The notes under the pieces are model-generated. The model was not told the origin of the DNA. It searched no databases and worked only from the letters and a program-made list of their open reading frames with translations. This document shows, piece by piece, positions 29,780-39,951 of a stretch of DNA of 64,000 nt. The first letter of the stretch is position 1. The number at the start of each line of letters is the position of its first letter. Source of the stretch: Rhynchopus sp. YZ270_cl-10 (taxonomy: Eukaryota > Euglenozoa > Diplonemea > Diplonemida > Diplonemidae); the NCBI GenBank assembly GCA_964035575.1, contig OZ037881.1, positions 1,178,001-1,242,000 on the forward strand. The letters are read 5' to 3'. The position numbers were made by a program, and so were the translations under genes.

Positions 29780-32171
29780 AAAAAAAGTTCTGCTAAGTGG
29801 TTCAGACCCGTTCTACCTGTCAAAAAAGCTCAGGAGAAGAAGATATGGAGAGGTGAGTGCTCAAACGTCCCAAAAAAGTCAAAATCGGGCGTTGGTAAAA
29901 AAAAAAGTTGCGTACCGTGCGCCTGCGGCGCAAGCATGTACCCCACCAACGTGGACCATCAACAGAATATTTTCAAAATCGGAAATCCTAGCGGAGAGCC
30001 TGTCATGAATGCTCGAAAAAAAAAAAAATTGAGGTTGTGTGTCAGAGCTCGCGCTAAAGTCCATCCCTCATCCCGGGATTTTTGGGGGTTTTGGTAGGAA
30101 CGTTTTTTTTTTGCAGTACGGGGATTTCATTAAGAAACCAGAAGTTCTAATATTGTTGAGTAAGACCACCACATAGTGGACTTGCATATACATGTGACCC
30201 CGCCGTGGAACGCAATTGGCTCGGAAAGTCAAAAGAAAGAGGAGAAAAAAGAAAAGGAAAAAAAAAAAAGTTGGTTACCGTCAGGGGTCGCGCTAACTTG
30301 CTACCGACTACCGTAGATTTTTGGCGATTTTGCTCGGTACGTTTTTTTTTTTGCAAACCGGGGTTTCCTTAAGAAAATCAGAGAAACTCATATTTCATTG
30401 TAAGGGTACCATAGCGCGTTTTTGCACACACATGCGACCCCACCGTGGAGAGCAATCGGCTCGCGCAATCAAAAGAACGTAGAGAAAAGGGAAAAGAAAA
30501 AAGACAAAAGTTGGGTACCGTGCGCCTGCGGCCCTACGTACTATTCTCAGTCAAGAACACCACAATTTCATCTCAAGCTGATGCGTTTTCAGACTTCAAA
30601 ATGACCCTTCTTTACGAGAATCAGCAGTCTCGAAAAATGCGCAGGAATAAAAAATGGTGAGAACTTAAATACTGAAAACTCGTCCATTTTTCCAAAATGA
30701 CCCCATCACTTTCTGCAATTGCACGATGCGATCAACAAAAACGCCTACCCCTTTTTCGTGATCTGGGAACATGCTTGCAGGGGTTTCCTTACTAAAACCA
30801 GCGAATCTCACATTTCATAGTAAGGGTACTTTAGAGTGTTTTTGTACACACATGTGACCCCACCGTGGAGAGCAATCGGCTCGTACAATCAAAAGAACGC
30901 AGAGAAACGGGAAAAAGAAAAAGACAAAAGTTGGGTACCGTGCGCCTGCGGCGCTACCTACTGTTCTCAGTGATGTCAAAAAACGCCACAATTTCATCTG
31001 AAGCTGGGTTTTCAGACCTGAAAATGACCCTTGTTTAAGAGTATGGGTTCATATTTTGTGAAAATTTAAGTCACAAAATTTTTGTCCATTTTTCCGTATA
31101 TACCCCACCACAGAACGGGATTGGCTCGGAAATGCCACAAAACACTGTTTTTTCACCCCCTGGTGCACAGCTGTTTCAGGTACGTTTTTTGGTACCGTTT
31201 TTCCATTTTTTCGCCGGTTTTCCCCAAAATTAGCGCGACCCCTGGTTACCGTGCGCCTGCGGCGCTGCCTGTTCCCTTCCAGTTTCTACAGGCAAACACT
31301 TGCCCCCTTTACCTTACACTGACGGGTTTTGACCAAAACCAAGAACTTGTCCATTTCGGCAAATTGACCCCACCACAGAACGGACGAATTCCGGAAATGC
31401 AAATGCCGGTGTTTTCGCGCATTTTCATGTTGCAAGACGTCAGGATCAGGGAGAGAAAATCTGGTTGTGGGATTTACATTGGCCCTCTTTACCCACATGG
31501 ATTTTGACCAAAACCAAAAAATTGGCCATTTCGGCAAAGTGACCCCACCACAGCGCGGACGGATTCCGGAAATTCCAATCGCGGTATGTTTTGGGGCTGA
31601 AAACCCACTGATTTTCAGGAGAAAAATTGCTTCCAAATCTCGGAATTTTCCGAATTTTCCTGAAAATGACCCTTGTTTACGAGTATGGGTTCATATTTTG
31701 CGAAAATTTAAGTCACTAAAATTTTGTCCATTTTTCCGTATATACCCCACCACAAGCCGGGATTGGCCCGGAAATGCCACAAAACGGGGTTTCCGGGCCT
31801 CCCCAGCTAACCTTTTCAAGGAACGTTTTTCCGTACCCGAAATCCATTTTTTCCCCATTTTTTCCCATAATTAGCGCGACCACTGTTGTGTGTGAGTGTT
31901 TTAATTAGAAATCTAACTTTATGTTTGTTACAAATTGTAGAAATAAATGTAGGTGAGTTTCTTTGGTTCTGCTGCATCCCTACCTCCCACCTTCCACCCT
32001 CCACTCCCACACAACATTTCATCGCAGCGGGTGGGTAACATAACATAATACACACGAGGCTTAGAAATGGATGAGGTATGTGAAATGGATCCAAACCTTT
32101 GCACAGTTTCAAAATGTCGCATAATTTTTGGTGAAATCTTTTGGAATGTGACATTTTATTTGTGGTAAATT

Positions 32172-32987
32172 ATGTTCAAAACACTGCAGGAAAGCCAGGA
32201 GACGTCCCAGGGGCAGCAGCAGGCGAACCAGTCCGTCTACACAGGGAAGCACCGCGCTGCTGCGATTTCGCATGTGCTCTTCAAGGTGTTCCCGATCGTC
32301 ATCTTCTTCTTGCCGTTCTGGGATGACGACACGATGCGCTTCATCGTGCTGGTATGGTTTATTTAAGCAAGATGACTAAGCAACGAGAGGCCGTCTCTAT
32401 AAGCTTTTCTTATATCCACATTACCTGCACACCCTTTACGCACAGGTGATCCTCGGCGCATTGGACTTCTGGGTGACCAAGAACGTGACCGGGCGTGTCC
32501 TCGTCGCACTGCGCTGGTGGAACAGCGTCAAAGAGAACGGCGAGACCGAGTGGATCTTCGAGGCCGGCGACCGCGCCCTGGTGAGCTCATGCGACTCGCT
32601 GGTGTTCTGGGGGATGTGCATCGGGTCGCTTACCTTTTGGATTGCGTACACCGTCATTGAGATCATCTCGTTTAATTGGACGTGGCTGCCGGCGAGCATT
32701 CTGCAGTCTGTTTTGATGGTATGCCACCAATCATCCACATTTATCACAACGACACAATACAGATGGCGAATTTGTATGGCTACGCAAAGTGCAAGAAGGA
32801 CTGGAAAAAGACGGGCGCGCAGTTTGCAATGCAGCAGGCCCAAGAGAACCCGGAGCTGGCGATGAAGGCCATGACAACGGTGGCCACGTCTGGTGCCGCA
32901 GGCGCAGCTACATCAAGCAGCTCGCAGCAGCAACAGCCCCAACAACAAGACGACTTTGACTCCTACGACGGCAAGCTCGGTCGATGA
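32172..32987 (+). CDS. TVP23: TVP23 Golgi membrane protein
   Basis: Three exons, 32172-32351, 32446-32718 and 32763-32987 (TGA), encode 225 residues. Four hydrophobic segments and the family blocks are clear: HVLFKVFPIVIFFLPF, LGALDFWVTKNVTGRVLVAL, RWWNSVKENGETEWIFE, FWGMCIGSLTFWIAYTVIE and ANLYGYAKCKKDWKK. TVP23 is a conserved late-Golgi/TGN vesicle protein that works with YIP family members in retrograde traffic. The C-terminus ends in a Gln-rich disordered tail. Intron 1 contains a family 1 hairpin (from 32369). Confidence 0.93.
32369..32403 (+). repeat. Dispersed hairpin element (family 1) inside an intron
   Basis: AAGATGACTAAGC then AACGAGAGG; the right arm is decayed. Located in TVP23 intron 1 in gene orientation. 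Confidence 0.6.
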
Positions 32988-33344
32988 AAAAATAAGTTTG
33001 ACGGGGAGAGAGGGGTTTCAAAGGAAGGGCCACAGTTACGGCCCCCCTTTGAGGTACACAGACTCGCGAAAATGCCAGGGCAATACATAAACACAAAAAA
33101 AAGTAGCGTGAACTGGAGTCCATCGGGTTTATTTTATGATCTATCTTTTCCCCCTTTTGGGGAACGCCCTTCTATCCCAAGACAAAGACATTAAAACTAG
33201 AGCAAACCATCTTTTTTCTATTCCCCCACCCAATACTGACCCATGCTGTATCATCACATACCCGCTTGAACCATCAATCTTCATCACCGACCTACATTGA
33301 ACTTAATTAGCCATATCCCCATTCCCTCCCTACCCCGTAGACCA
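32988..33344. other. Intergenic spacer
   Basis: T- and C-rich; no repeat or gene recognised. Ends CTACCCCGTAG four nt before the next ATG. Confidence 0.5.
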
Positions 33345-35060
33345 ATGGGGGACACACGTCTAATTCCTAGGGTGCAACGATGCGTCGATGACATTGTTCA
33401 GTGGGTTTCTAGTGGTGGGAAGGGCCCTGTGTGTGTCTCAGGGCCTCCTAACAGTGGAAAGAACTGTCTGGTACAGAGTGTTGTGAGCGAGCTTGAGGGG
33501 ACAACAGAGATTTTGTGGATTGCAAAACAGGATGGTGAGACGGCAGCGAAGCTGTTTTCTGCGTTTTCTGAGAAGTGGGCAGCACTTGCACACTGCAGGT
33601 CCGGGCACACCCTGTACCCATATGCGTTCCCCCCTACCACCGACGACGCCTTCTACTGCACAAGGACATGCTCTTTGGAGGAAGCTCTTTCCCTCTCGGC
33701 GAACACCAAAGCCGTTTCAGGGTTTTCTTGCGAAGGCGACATCGACCTGCTGCACACAACGGCAGAGGTTGAATTCACCTTTTACAATAAGGGCCATCGT
33801 TTGGGGAACTTCACTGGGGTAGGCATCGAGGACCGCGTGCATATGTACCTGAAGCCGGTGAGGAGGCGGAACCCTCCTTCGAACAGCGTCTTCATGGTGT
33901 CCGAGCTGCGCGAAAGGGACAGATTGTTGTTGGAGGTGGTGGAGCGGTGGGGGTACCTTTACCGTCGAGGTGGTGTTGCGGAGGCTGTGGGGGGGCGCTG
34001 GAAGAAGCATTGCCTTTTGGTGTTCGAAGGCTGGGAGCGGTTTGGTCTTGAGGAGAACCGGGGGCAAAGTGTGGTCTCATTTCTTGCAGAGATCTCCCGC
34101 GTTGCCTGTGTACTGTGCACCTCGAAGAGCACACACCAACCTCCCTTTGAGTCCTGCGCCGTGAACTGTGCCCCTACCCGGATGGCTCTTCCGTTCATTA
34201 CTGAAGGCGAAAAGATGGACTGCACCTTGCAACGCATTATACGCTATGTTAAAGAAACCGGGATGGTCTGTTCTGAGATAGGCCTGAAGACCTTGGTCAC
34301 GCATTCGTCTGACCATTTGCGCACCATCCCCCAAATGGAGTACGAGGTGTGCAGTGTTCTCCCCCGCCTGCAGGAGCTGGAGAAAACAATGCAGCCGCAG
34401 GGGCAGGTGTACTGGCAGTACCTCAGCGCATGGATGAAGAGCACAGAAGGTGCGTTGCATGGGCATTCTAACAATACGTCGTATGCGGCAATGGATGTGG
34501 AGGAGGATGAGGACGAAGATGAGGAGGACGACATCATGGACGAACAGCCCAACTGGGTAGGGAACATGGAGCTGCCGAAGGTGGAGCGTGGGTTCTTCTA
34601 CAGCATTGTGCTGCTTGCGGTGTTTATGTGTCGTATCCGTCCGAAACAACTTCAAGTTAAAGAGGATAGTGAGGCGCAACGTCGTGCAGGGAAGGTAAAG
34701 AAGCGTGTGTTAAAAGGAATTCAAAACCAAAGAGAAAAGGTGGCAGATGACCATGCAACGCATGCTGTCAAAACTGGGCGGCTTATTGCACAGATACGTA
34801 CCCTCATAGAGACGTATGAGACGCGGCAGCATGAGACGGATATGGCACCCTACTGGTGGTCCCCGGTCGACCAAATCCGCATGGAGAATGACCTAAGCGA
34901 GGCGCTCTCAGAGCTGGGTCTCCAAGGTACAGGGGCGCAGATCAACGCTCACCTCGTCACAGCGCCGCAGGCACAAAGGGTGGCGCGACTCCTTGGGGTG
35001 CCGGCAGCAGAGCAGGGTGGGTACGAACTGCTCTTCCGACACCATGGGTTTGCTTCATAA
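33345..35060 (+). CDS. ORC5-like AAA+ ATPase subunit (tentative)
   Basis: Single-exon CDS of 571 residues from the first ATG; reading further upstream would require a TTG start. A Walker A-like loop, GPPNSGKN (33-40), has Asn where Ser/Thr is usual. The Walker B region (LLVFEGWERF) lacks the Asp. A long acidic insert near 385-405 precedes the block LPKVERGFFYSIVLLAVFMC, which resembles the winged-helix entry of origin recognition complex subunit 5 (LPxxSKxLLIAAYLAS type), and a lysine-rich stretch follows as in ORC5. If correct it is part of the replication-origin complex. ORC4, a CDC6-like or another STAND-type ATPase remain possible, so no symbol is given. Confidence 0.5.
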   Translation: MGDTRLIPRVQRCVDDIVQWVSSGGKGPVCVSGPPNSGKNCLVQSVVSELEGTTEILWIAKQDGETAAKLFSAFSEKWAALAHCRSGHTLYPYAFPPTTDDAFYCTRTCSLEEALSLSANTKAVSGFSCEGDIDLLHTTAEVEFTFYNKGHRLGNFTGVGIEDRVHMYLKPVRRRNPPSNSVFMVSELRERDRLLLEVVERWGYLYRRGGVAEAVGGRWKKHCLLVFEGWERFGLEENRGQSVVSFLAEISRVACVLCTSKSTHQPPFESCAVNCAPTRMALPFITEGEKMDCTLQRIIRYVKETGMVCSEIGLKTLVTHSSDHLRTIPQMEYEVCSVLPRLQELEKTMQPQGQVYWQYLSAWMKSTEGALHGHSNNTSYAAMDVEEDEDEDEEDDIMDEQPNWVGNMELPKVERGFFYSIVLLAVFMCRIRPKQLQVKEDSEAQRRAGKVKKRVLKGIQNQREKVADDHATHAVKTGRLIAQIRTLIETYETRQHETDMAPYWWSPVDQIRMENDLSEALSELGLQGTGAQINAHLVTAPQAQRVARLLGVPAAEQGGYELLFRHHGFAS

Positions 35061-35269
35061 AAAGAAAACACACAAAAATGCTACCAAACAAAAATTCTGG
35101 CACTTCTGCCGGAAAAACAACGTCGGCTCATTATCCCGCCAAACACCACAACTAGATCCCTCCAAGAGGGTGTAGATTATTAGAAATAGACCTCCACCCT
35201 ACGCTTTGCTCTTACCTCTCTCTCTCTCTCTTTCTCCCTTCTATTCCTCATATCCAACAGAATAAAAAG

Positions 35270-37877
35270 ATGAGTGTCGAAGTAGAAGACACTGGCACCA
35301 GAGAGGTGCACACATTCGCTTCAGGGCAGACGCCACAGGGTGTACGCGATGCGTTAGGTTGTGTGGGGCTTGTGTTCCCGAAGGGTGTGGACACAGCAGA
35401 CAAGACGCAGGCACTGCCTGGGCGGCATGCGATGAGGGATGGGGGGTATGTCTTTGTGCGGTTGCAGACTGCTCGCCCACCATTGCCGCGGGTGCCGCCA
35501 CCACGGCCAGAGGGACAGCCGCCGGTTCCGCAGCAGAAGCCACCGCCACGGATGGTCCCGAATCAGCCACCGCCGCCACAACAGAAGCCGCCGCTTCCAG
35601 AGCAGCCCCCGCCCCCAAGGCCGGAGAGGCAGCAGCCACCCCCGCCACGTCCAGATCATCAGCACCCACCACTGCCACCCCGCCCGCCAGGTAAGGCCGC
35701 ACCACCACCACCGGTGCCCGCACCCCCTTCCGTGGTAGCTGCACCACCGCCGCAGCGTCCGCAGGTTGTCTCAGAAGTGATAAAGCCAGTGCCCGTGATC
35801 CCACTCCCGCCCAGGGTAGTGGCCCTGCCCCCGGCGTACACAGGGGTTGTGCTGAAGGAGCATCTCGCAGTGGGGCATACGGGGCGGGTGGAGACGTATC
35901 TTGCAAGGAAGCATGTTCTGTGTGAGGAGGCGACAGCCTTCTTGGACGGAACGTATGAAGGTGATGTGAGTGTGGACAAGGCACGCTTTGTGGAGGATAT
36001 GAGTGCGGCTGTGGTGCACTTCTGTGATGAAAGCAAGGTGCGCTTTGTGGCTGGGCGGGATGTTACTGCTTTGGATCTATGGTGCGTCTTTGCGAACGAT
36101 ATGCACAGTCGGGGCTACGTCCGCACACACCGGGAGGGTGCAACAGAACTGTGGTCACACGACACATCAGCGGCACCTTCTCTTGAGGGCTGGGGGGGTG
36201 TGGACCTGACACTGCTTCTTACCGACCTCCCCGAGGCAGACCTGAGTGAGGACTGGAAGGTGAACCTCGACGACGAGACACAGGCGACCACCGTACAGTG
36301 CCACCCTGCTGTGACAACACGGTTTGGCGGTGAGGATGTCTTTGTGTTTGGGCGGAACATGGTGTCTGAGATTGATATTATGTTTGACTGGCCGTATGGT
36401 GGGCAGGATGGGTGGAAGCGGCGCTGCTACACAGACTTCTGCAATGCGAACACTGCGCTGCTCCTGGCACCTTCTCTGCTGAAGAGCTATGACGAAGACT
36501 CTGCGCGTGTCTTTGTCCTCGCTTCGCACCCTGATGCAGACCGTGACCGTGGCAGTGCCTTTGTGACCTACGCGCTTGCGGGAGAGGCAGAGGTGCGGCT
36601 TATGTACGCAGGCATTGCACGCCTCTTGCTGGTCTCGCTTGACTACACTGCGCACCCATTTGCCGGTGTGGTGCACCCAACCCTCTCTGGTAAATGTCTC
36701 TCTTCTGGCGTGGAGAGCATCGCCACCAAGCTCACAGAGGCCAGTCTCCTTGAGTATATGACCGAGAGTGAACAAAAAGGCCGCCTAAAAAGCCTGCTCG
36801 AATGCTGCGACACTGCAGGGAGGCTGCTGCTGCACTACGCCTGCAGGCTTGGGTGGATGGACGTCTTCTTCCGCTGTCTCGATGGCGGGGGGTTGTCGAG
36901 CTTGGTATGGAAACAATAACATAACTTTCCCCTTCAGGCGAGCACTCTGATGCTTAGGTTCGTCTTACAATAGTATTTTTCCCGCAAAAAAGTGTCTGCA
37001 TCCGATAGACGGTGGGGTTTGCACTTTCAACTCTTTTTGAATAAAGGTGCTCTGATGCTAATTTTACACCACAACAGGGGCATGAGGATGTGTTTGGGTT
37101 TCTGCCAGTGCACTTCGCAGTTGGGTCAGAGAAGAGGGATGTGATTGAGGCAGTGTTCAGAGAGATGACGAGGGGTATGTGAAGGTCCGTTCATTGTACA
37201 CCATTTTTGATGGTCTTTTTTTGTGCTGCGCAAGGCAAAAGGGGAGTGTTATGCTGTACTGATGATAAGACGATGTTACAAACACACCACTTCAGATCAC
37301 CGCGACAAAGCACGTCGGGATACTACATGCGGCGGGAGCATAGTCGACATGGGGTCGAGGTATGTCATCTACTACAGTGGTTAAGCAAAGTCCCGCCCAA
37401 GAAAAGTGCCCGCCTAAGAAAAATTCCACCTAAAGTAATTTCCGCCATCGATTTCAATTCCGCCTTTAGTTTAGGCGTAGTTTACCACTGCACTATACAA
37501 GTTTTAAAACAAAAGTGGAAGCATGGAGCTCATCCTTCGGGTGTCTACACTAATATCTGCAAAAAAAATGCAAATCCTATCAGTCTGCACTAAAAAAAAA
37601 CCTCCTCATTTACAGCGATCTGCAAGAGTTTGTGAAAGAATGCCTCGAAGGGCGGAAGCAGGTGCGACGCGACGAACGGGACGAAATGCTTCCACAGAAG
37701 AGGAAGAAGCGTAAAGGGGTATGTCAGGAGGAGGCAGTTTCAAGAGCCCTTTAAACCCATATATTTGCTTTCAAAACAATTCAAACACATCACCCACCCC
37801 CACAGCAATGGGACCCCTCGAAGGACACCGACGTTGACATCTCGCTGACGGATGACAGTGGTGCTATCGTTCTGTAG
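35270..37877 (+). CDS. Proline-rich protein with ankyrin repeats and a basic tail
   Basis: Five exons: 35270-36904, 37078-37174, 37296-37359, 37616-37718 and 37806-37877 (TAG); 656 residues, all phases agree. Residues 65-190 are a proline-rich linker with PPPP and RPxPPPR-like SH3/WW-type motifs. The middle region is unassigned. Around 510-575 are two ankyrin-like repeats, one split by intron 1 (DTAGRLLLHYACRLGWMDV; FGFLPVHFAVGSEKRDVIE). The C-terminus has a basic nuclear-localisation-like cluster (KRKKRKG) before an acidic end. The start follows a long CT tract ending in CCAACAG 9 nt upstream. Introns 1 and 3 carry dispersed repeats. Function unknown; a scaffold role is inferred. Confidence 0.7.
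36951..37034 (+). repeat. Family 1 fragment plus module inside an intron
   Basis: TGCTTAGGTTCGTCTTAC (right arm only), then the module GTGTCTGCATCCGATAGAC with GTTTGCACTTTCAAC. In intron 1 of the ankyrin gene. Confidence 0.6.
37375..37490. mobile_element. Small MITE candidate inside an intron
   Basis: Left end CAGTGGTTAAGC and inverted right end CAGTGGTAAACT agree at 9 of the first 10 bases, and GCCGCC-type blocks follow on both sides. 116 bp, in intron 3 of the ankyrin gene. No clean target duplication seen. Confidence 0.35.
37519..37559 (+). repeat. Dispersed repeat (family 2) inside an intron
   Basis: AAGCATGGAGCTCATCCTTC then GGGTGTCTACACTAATATC; truncated before the A-run. Confidence 0.6.
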
Positions 37878-38167
37878 GACCGTGCCCCCTTCTCTGGGAG
37901 GGATTCTTTTCTTTCGGAAAAAAGCGACGATAATAAAACTTACTAGATTCTCATTACGTACCCCTTTCAAAAGGCTAGGGGGTGTAGCTATATGCACATC
38001 TTCTTAGCCTCAACAAGGTGTTGCGGCGGTACCTATTTTTTGACATGGTTTATTGACGATGCTGCAACGAAACGGTGAAAAAACACCAAAATAAAGCCGA
38101 CTTTTTCATTTCATCTCCCATTTTCACCCATTTAACACTTCATCATCAGTACAGGCAATAAGCTACA

Positions 38168-39844
38168 ATGGGTAAAGGCAGGAAACAGCCTGAGCTTAAA
38201 GAAGCGCTGGTTGGCGACACAACTCGGGGCACGGAGTCGGGGTTTACCTTTAAGAAGGTGTTATGCATTTTCGCGCAATTTGCACCGTACTTTTTGATGT
38301 GGTACGGGTTTTTCTTGATTGTGAATGATATTATTGAGAGCAACTGCGAGGAGGACTTCACAGGGTGTCTGAACACCCGAACCGGGGAGTCAAACCAGAA
38401 GGTTACACAGAGCTATGATATGTTTGCATGCCCCACCATTTCGGAGACATCTGAGTCCGGGGTGGTGCTGATCATTGGGGGATCGTTCACGACCTTGATT
38501 ATGGTTGTACAGTTTTTGTTGTTGGTCGTGAAGACGGGACCGTCCCCTTTTGGTACACTCCGGCTTCTTGTCTGGCTGGAGGTAGCGAAGGAGCAGGGCT
38601 CCGTCTTCAGCATATGCACTATGTTTGCTGCGGTAGTCATCTTCTCTGCGACGGTTATCTCTTTGGTCGACTTTATCACGAAATTTGATGACAATGTGAA
38701 CGACCTTTTAGACCTGGTCTTCCAAGCTCTCACCTCCCTTTGGACGGCGTTCCTCCTTACCACATACAACAGCCCAGTAACCACAATCTTCCACGCACGG
38801 CGTTGTCCCGATGTTAACTTGGTCTATCCTTGGTACCACCCATCAGAGGATATTATCTACAGCATACATCTCATTCTGTCGTTGGACGTCCCTACAGCGC
38901 ATGGTCTTATACGAAAGGCGGAAGGTGATGCGAAAATGATGGGGCAATTCCTGGAAGAGCAGAACCTAGGGCACAACGACGCAGACCTCTTCGCCTCTCT
39001 CGGGAAAGGAGAGGCAGGGATACGAAATTTGGAGATTATTCGCGATTTTTTTAGTCACCCTCCGACTCGAAAGGAGATGGCCGTTGAAAGAGAACGGAAT
39101 GGGCGCGGTATCTTCCAGGGTGCGTCGGAATCTGATGATACCTACATTCATGAAGTCGTTGTCCGCAAAACGCCGGACTATCAGGAACATGAAAAATTAC
39201 TAAAATCGCTGCAGAATGCGGAGCGCGAAAACCAACGCCTCAGGAGCCTTTTAGAACAAGAAATACGCGAGCGCGAACGGGAGCGCGAAAGCTACCGCGA
39301 CAGCCAGAGACGGGGTGCGGTCACCCCTCCTATGCCTCCGGAGGACGAATCAGCACGACGTGCCATGGCACAACGCATCGAAGCCGTTTCATCACAACTT
39401 CTCATGGAGCCTGCAAGCCTTCAAGCAGTACAGTCATTGGTAGCATCCTACCGACTAGATGAACTCCAACAACTCTGTTTGCAACCCGCAAGATTAGAAC
39501 AGGAACTTCTCTCTCGAGCATATCCCGAAGACCGGTTAGATTCGCAACGAGAGCGGGAGTCTCGACCACGTTCCCCAAGAGGCTACGCCATGGCGGAGAG
39601 GGTGGGCTCAGGGGGAAGTGGTGTCCCCGTGTTCAACGAAGAAGGGGGTGATCCGCTCTACACAGCTTCCCCCATCGCCCGTCCGGTCCCTCCACCCCTG
39701 ATCCGCTCGCGGAACGGCCCGATCCGTGCAAGGGATGTGGACGATGTCCCCTATGGTGAGAACATACAGAGCTTTTCAAGTGTCGCATCGCATATCCCAC
39801 GCCCACTGCAGACTCCCTCGGTGTATCACCCAACAAGGGTGTGA
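38168..39844 (+). CDS. Four-TM membrane protein with cytoplasmic coiled coil
   Basis: Single-exon CDS of 558 residues. Four membrane spans are visible at about 30-54, 98-121, 143-166 and 178-200, with a Cys-containing loop (CEEDFTGCLNTRTG) between the first two. After the spans come a soluble stretch and a charged coiled coil (about 325-385, with an ERERERESYRDSQRR run), then a disordered Ser/Pro/Arg tail. I do not recognise the family. No sign of channel or transporter motifs. The start is preceded by CAGTACAG 13 nt upstream. Confidence 0.65.
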   Translation: MGKGRKQPELKEALVGDTTRGTESGFTFKKVLCIFAQFAPYFLMWYGFFLIVNDIIESNCEEDFTGCLNTRTGESNQKVTQSYDMFACPTISETSESGVVLIIGGSFTTLIMVVQFLLLVVKTGPSPFGTLRLLVWLEVAKEQGSVFSICTMFAAVVIFSATVISLVDFITKFDDNVNDLLDLVFQALTSLWTAFLLTTYNSPVTTIFHARRCPDVNLVYPWYHPSEDIIYSIHLILSLDVPTAHGLIRKAEGDAKMMGQFLEEQNLGHNDADLFASLGKGEAGIRNLEIIRDFFSHPPTRKEMAVERERNGRGIFQGASESDDTYIHEVVVRKTPDYQEHEKLLKSLQNAERENQRLRSLLEQEIRERERERESYRDSQRRGAVTPPMPPEDESARRAMAQRIEAVSSQLLMEPASLQAVQSLVASYRLDELQQLCLQPARLEQELLSRAYPEDRLDSQRERESRPRSPRGYAMAERVGSGGSGVPVFNEEGGDPLYTASPIARPVPPPLIRSRNGPIRARDVDDVPYGENIQSFSSVASHIPRPLQTPSVYHPTRV

Positions 39845-39943
39845 GAGGAGAGCGGTGAGGGGGAGGGAGAGGTGGGTGGGATTGAGTGGAATTTTCTGTT
39901 GGGTTTTTATTGAAAATTTTTGCCATTTTTTTTTTTTTGTTCA

Positions 39944-39951
39944 GGTTGTAT
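39944..39951. repeat. hAT target-site duplication, left
   Basis: GGTTGTAT, identical to 40843-40850 on the other side of the element. Confidence 0.85.

Larger units (their letters stand above)
29546..32171. repeat. Degenerate repeat patch
   Basis: About 2.6 kb without a gene. After a hairpin (29666-29694) and a family 2 copy (29731-29779) the rest is built of decayed, partly tandem repeats. TACCGTGCGCCTGCGGC recurs near 29917, 30517, 30939 and 31249. A GACCCCACCG/GACCCCACCA core followed by an ATTGGCTCGG-like stretch recurs near 30197, 30438, 30856, 31110, 31370, 31543 and 31747. AATTAGCGCGACC occurs near 31228 and 31870. Unit spacing varies from about 170 to 430 nt. Confidence 0.7.

Noticed and set aside
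31082-31874. Overlapping frames of 116-141 codons on both strands
   Set aside because: They translate the repeat patch; the same peptides recur in different frames along the repeats, and no domain is seen.
29880-31900. CRISPR-like array
   Set aside because: Repeats are degenerate and unequally spaced, and the DNA is eukaryotic.
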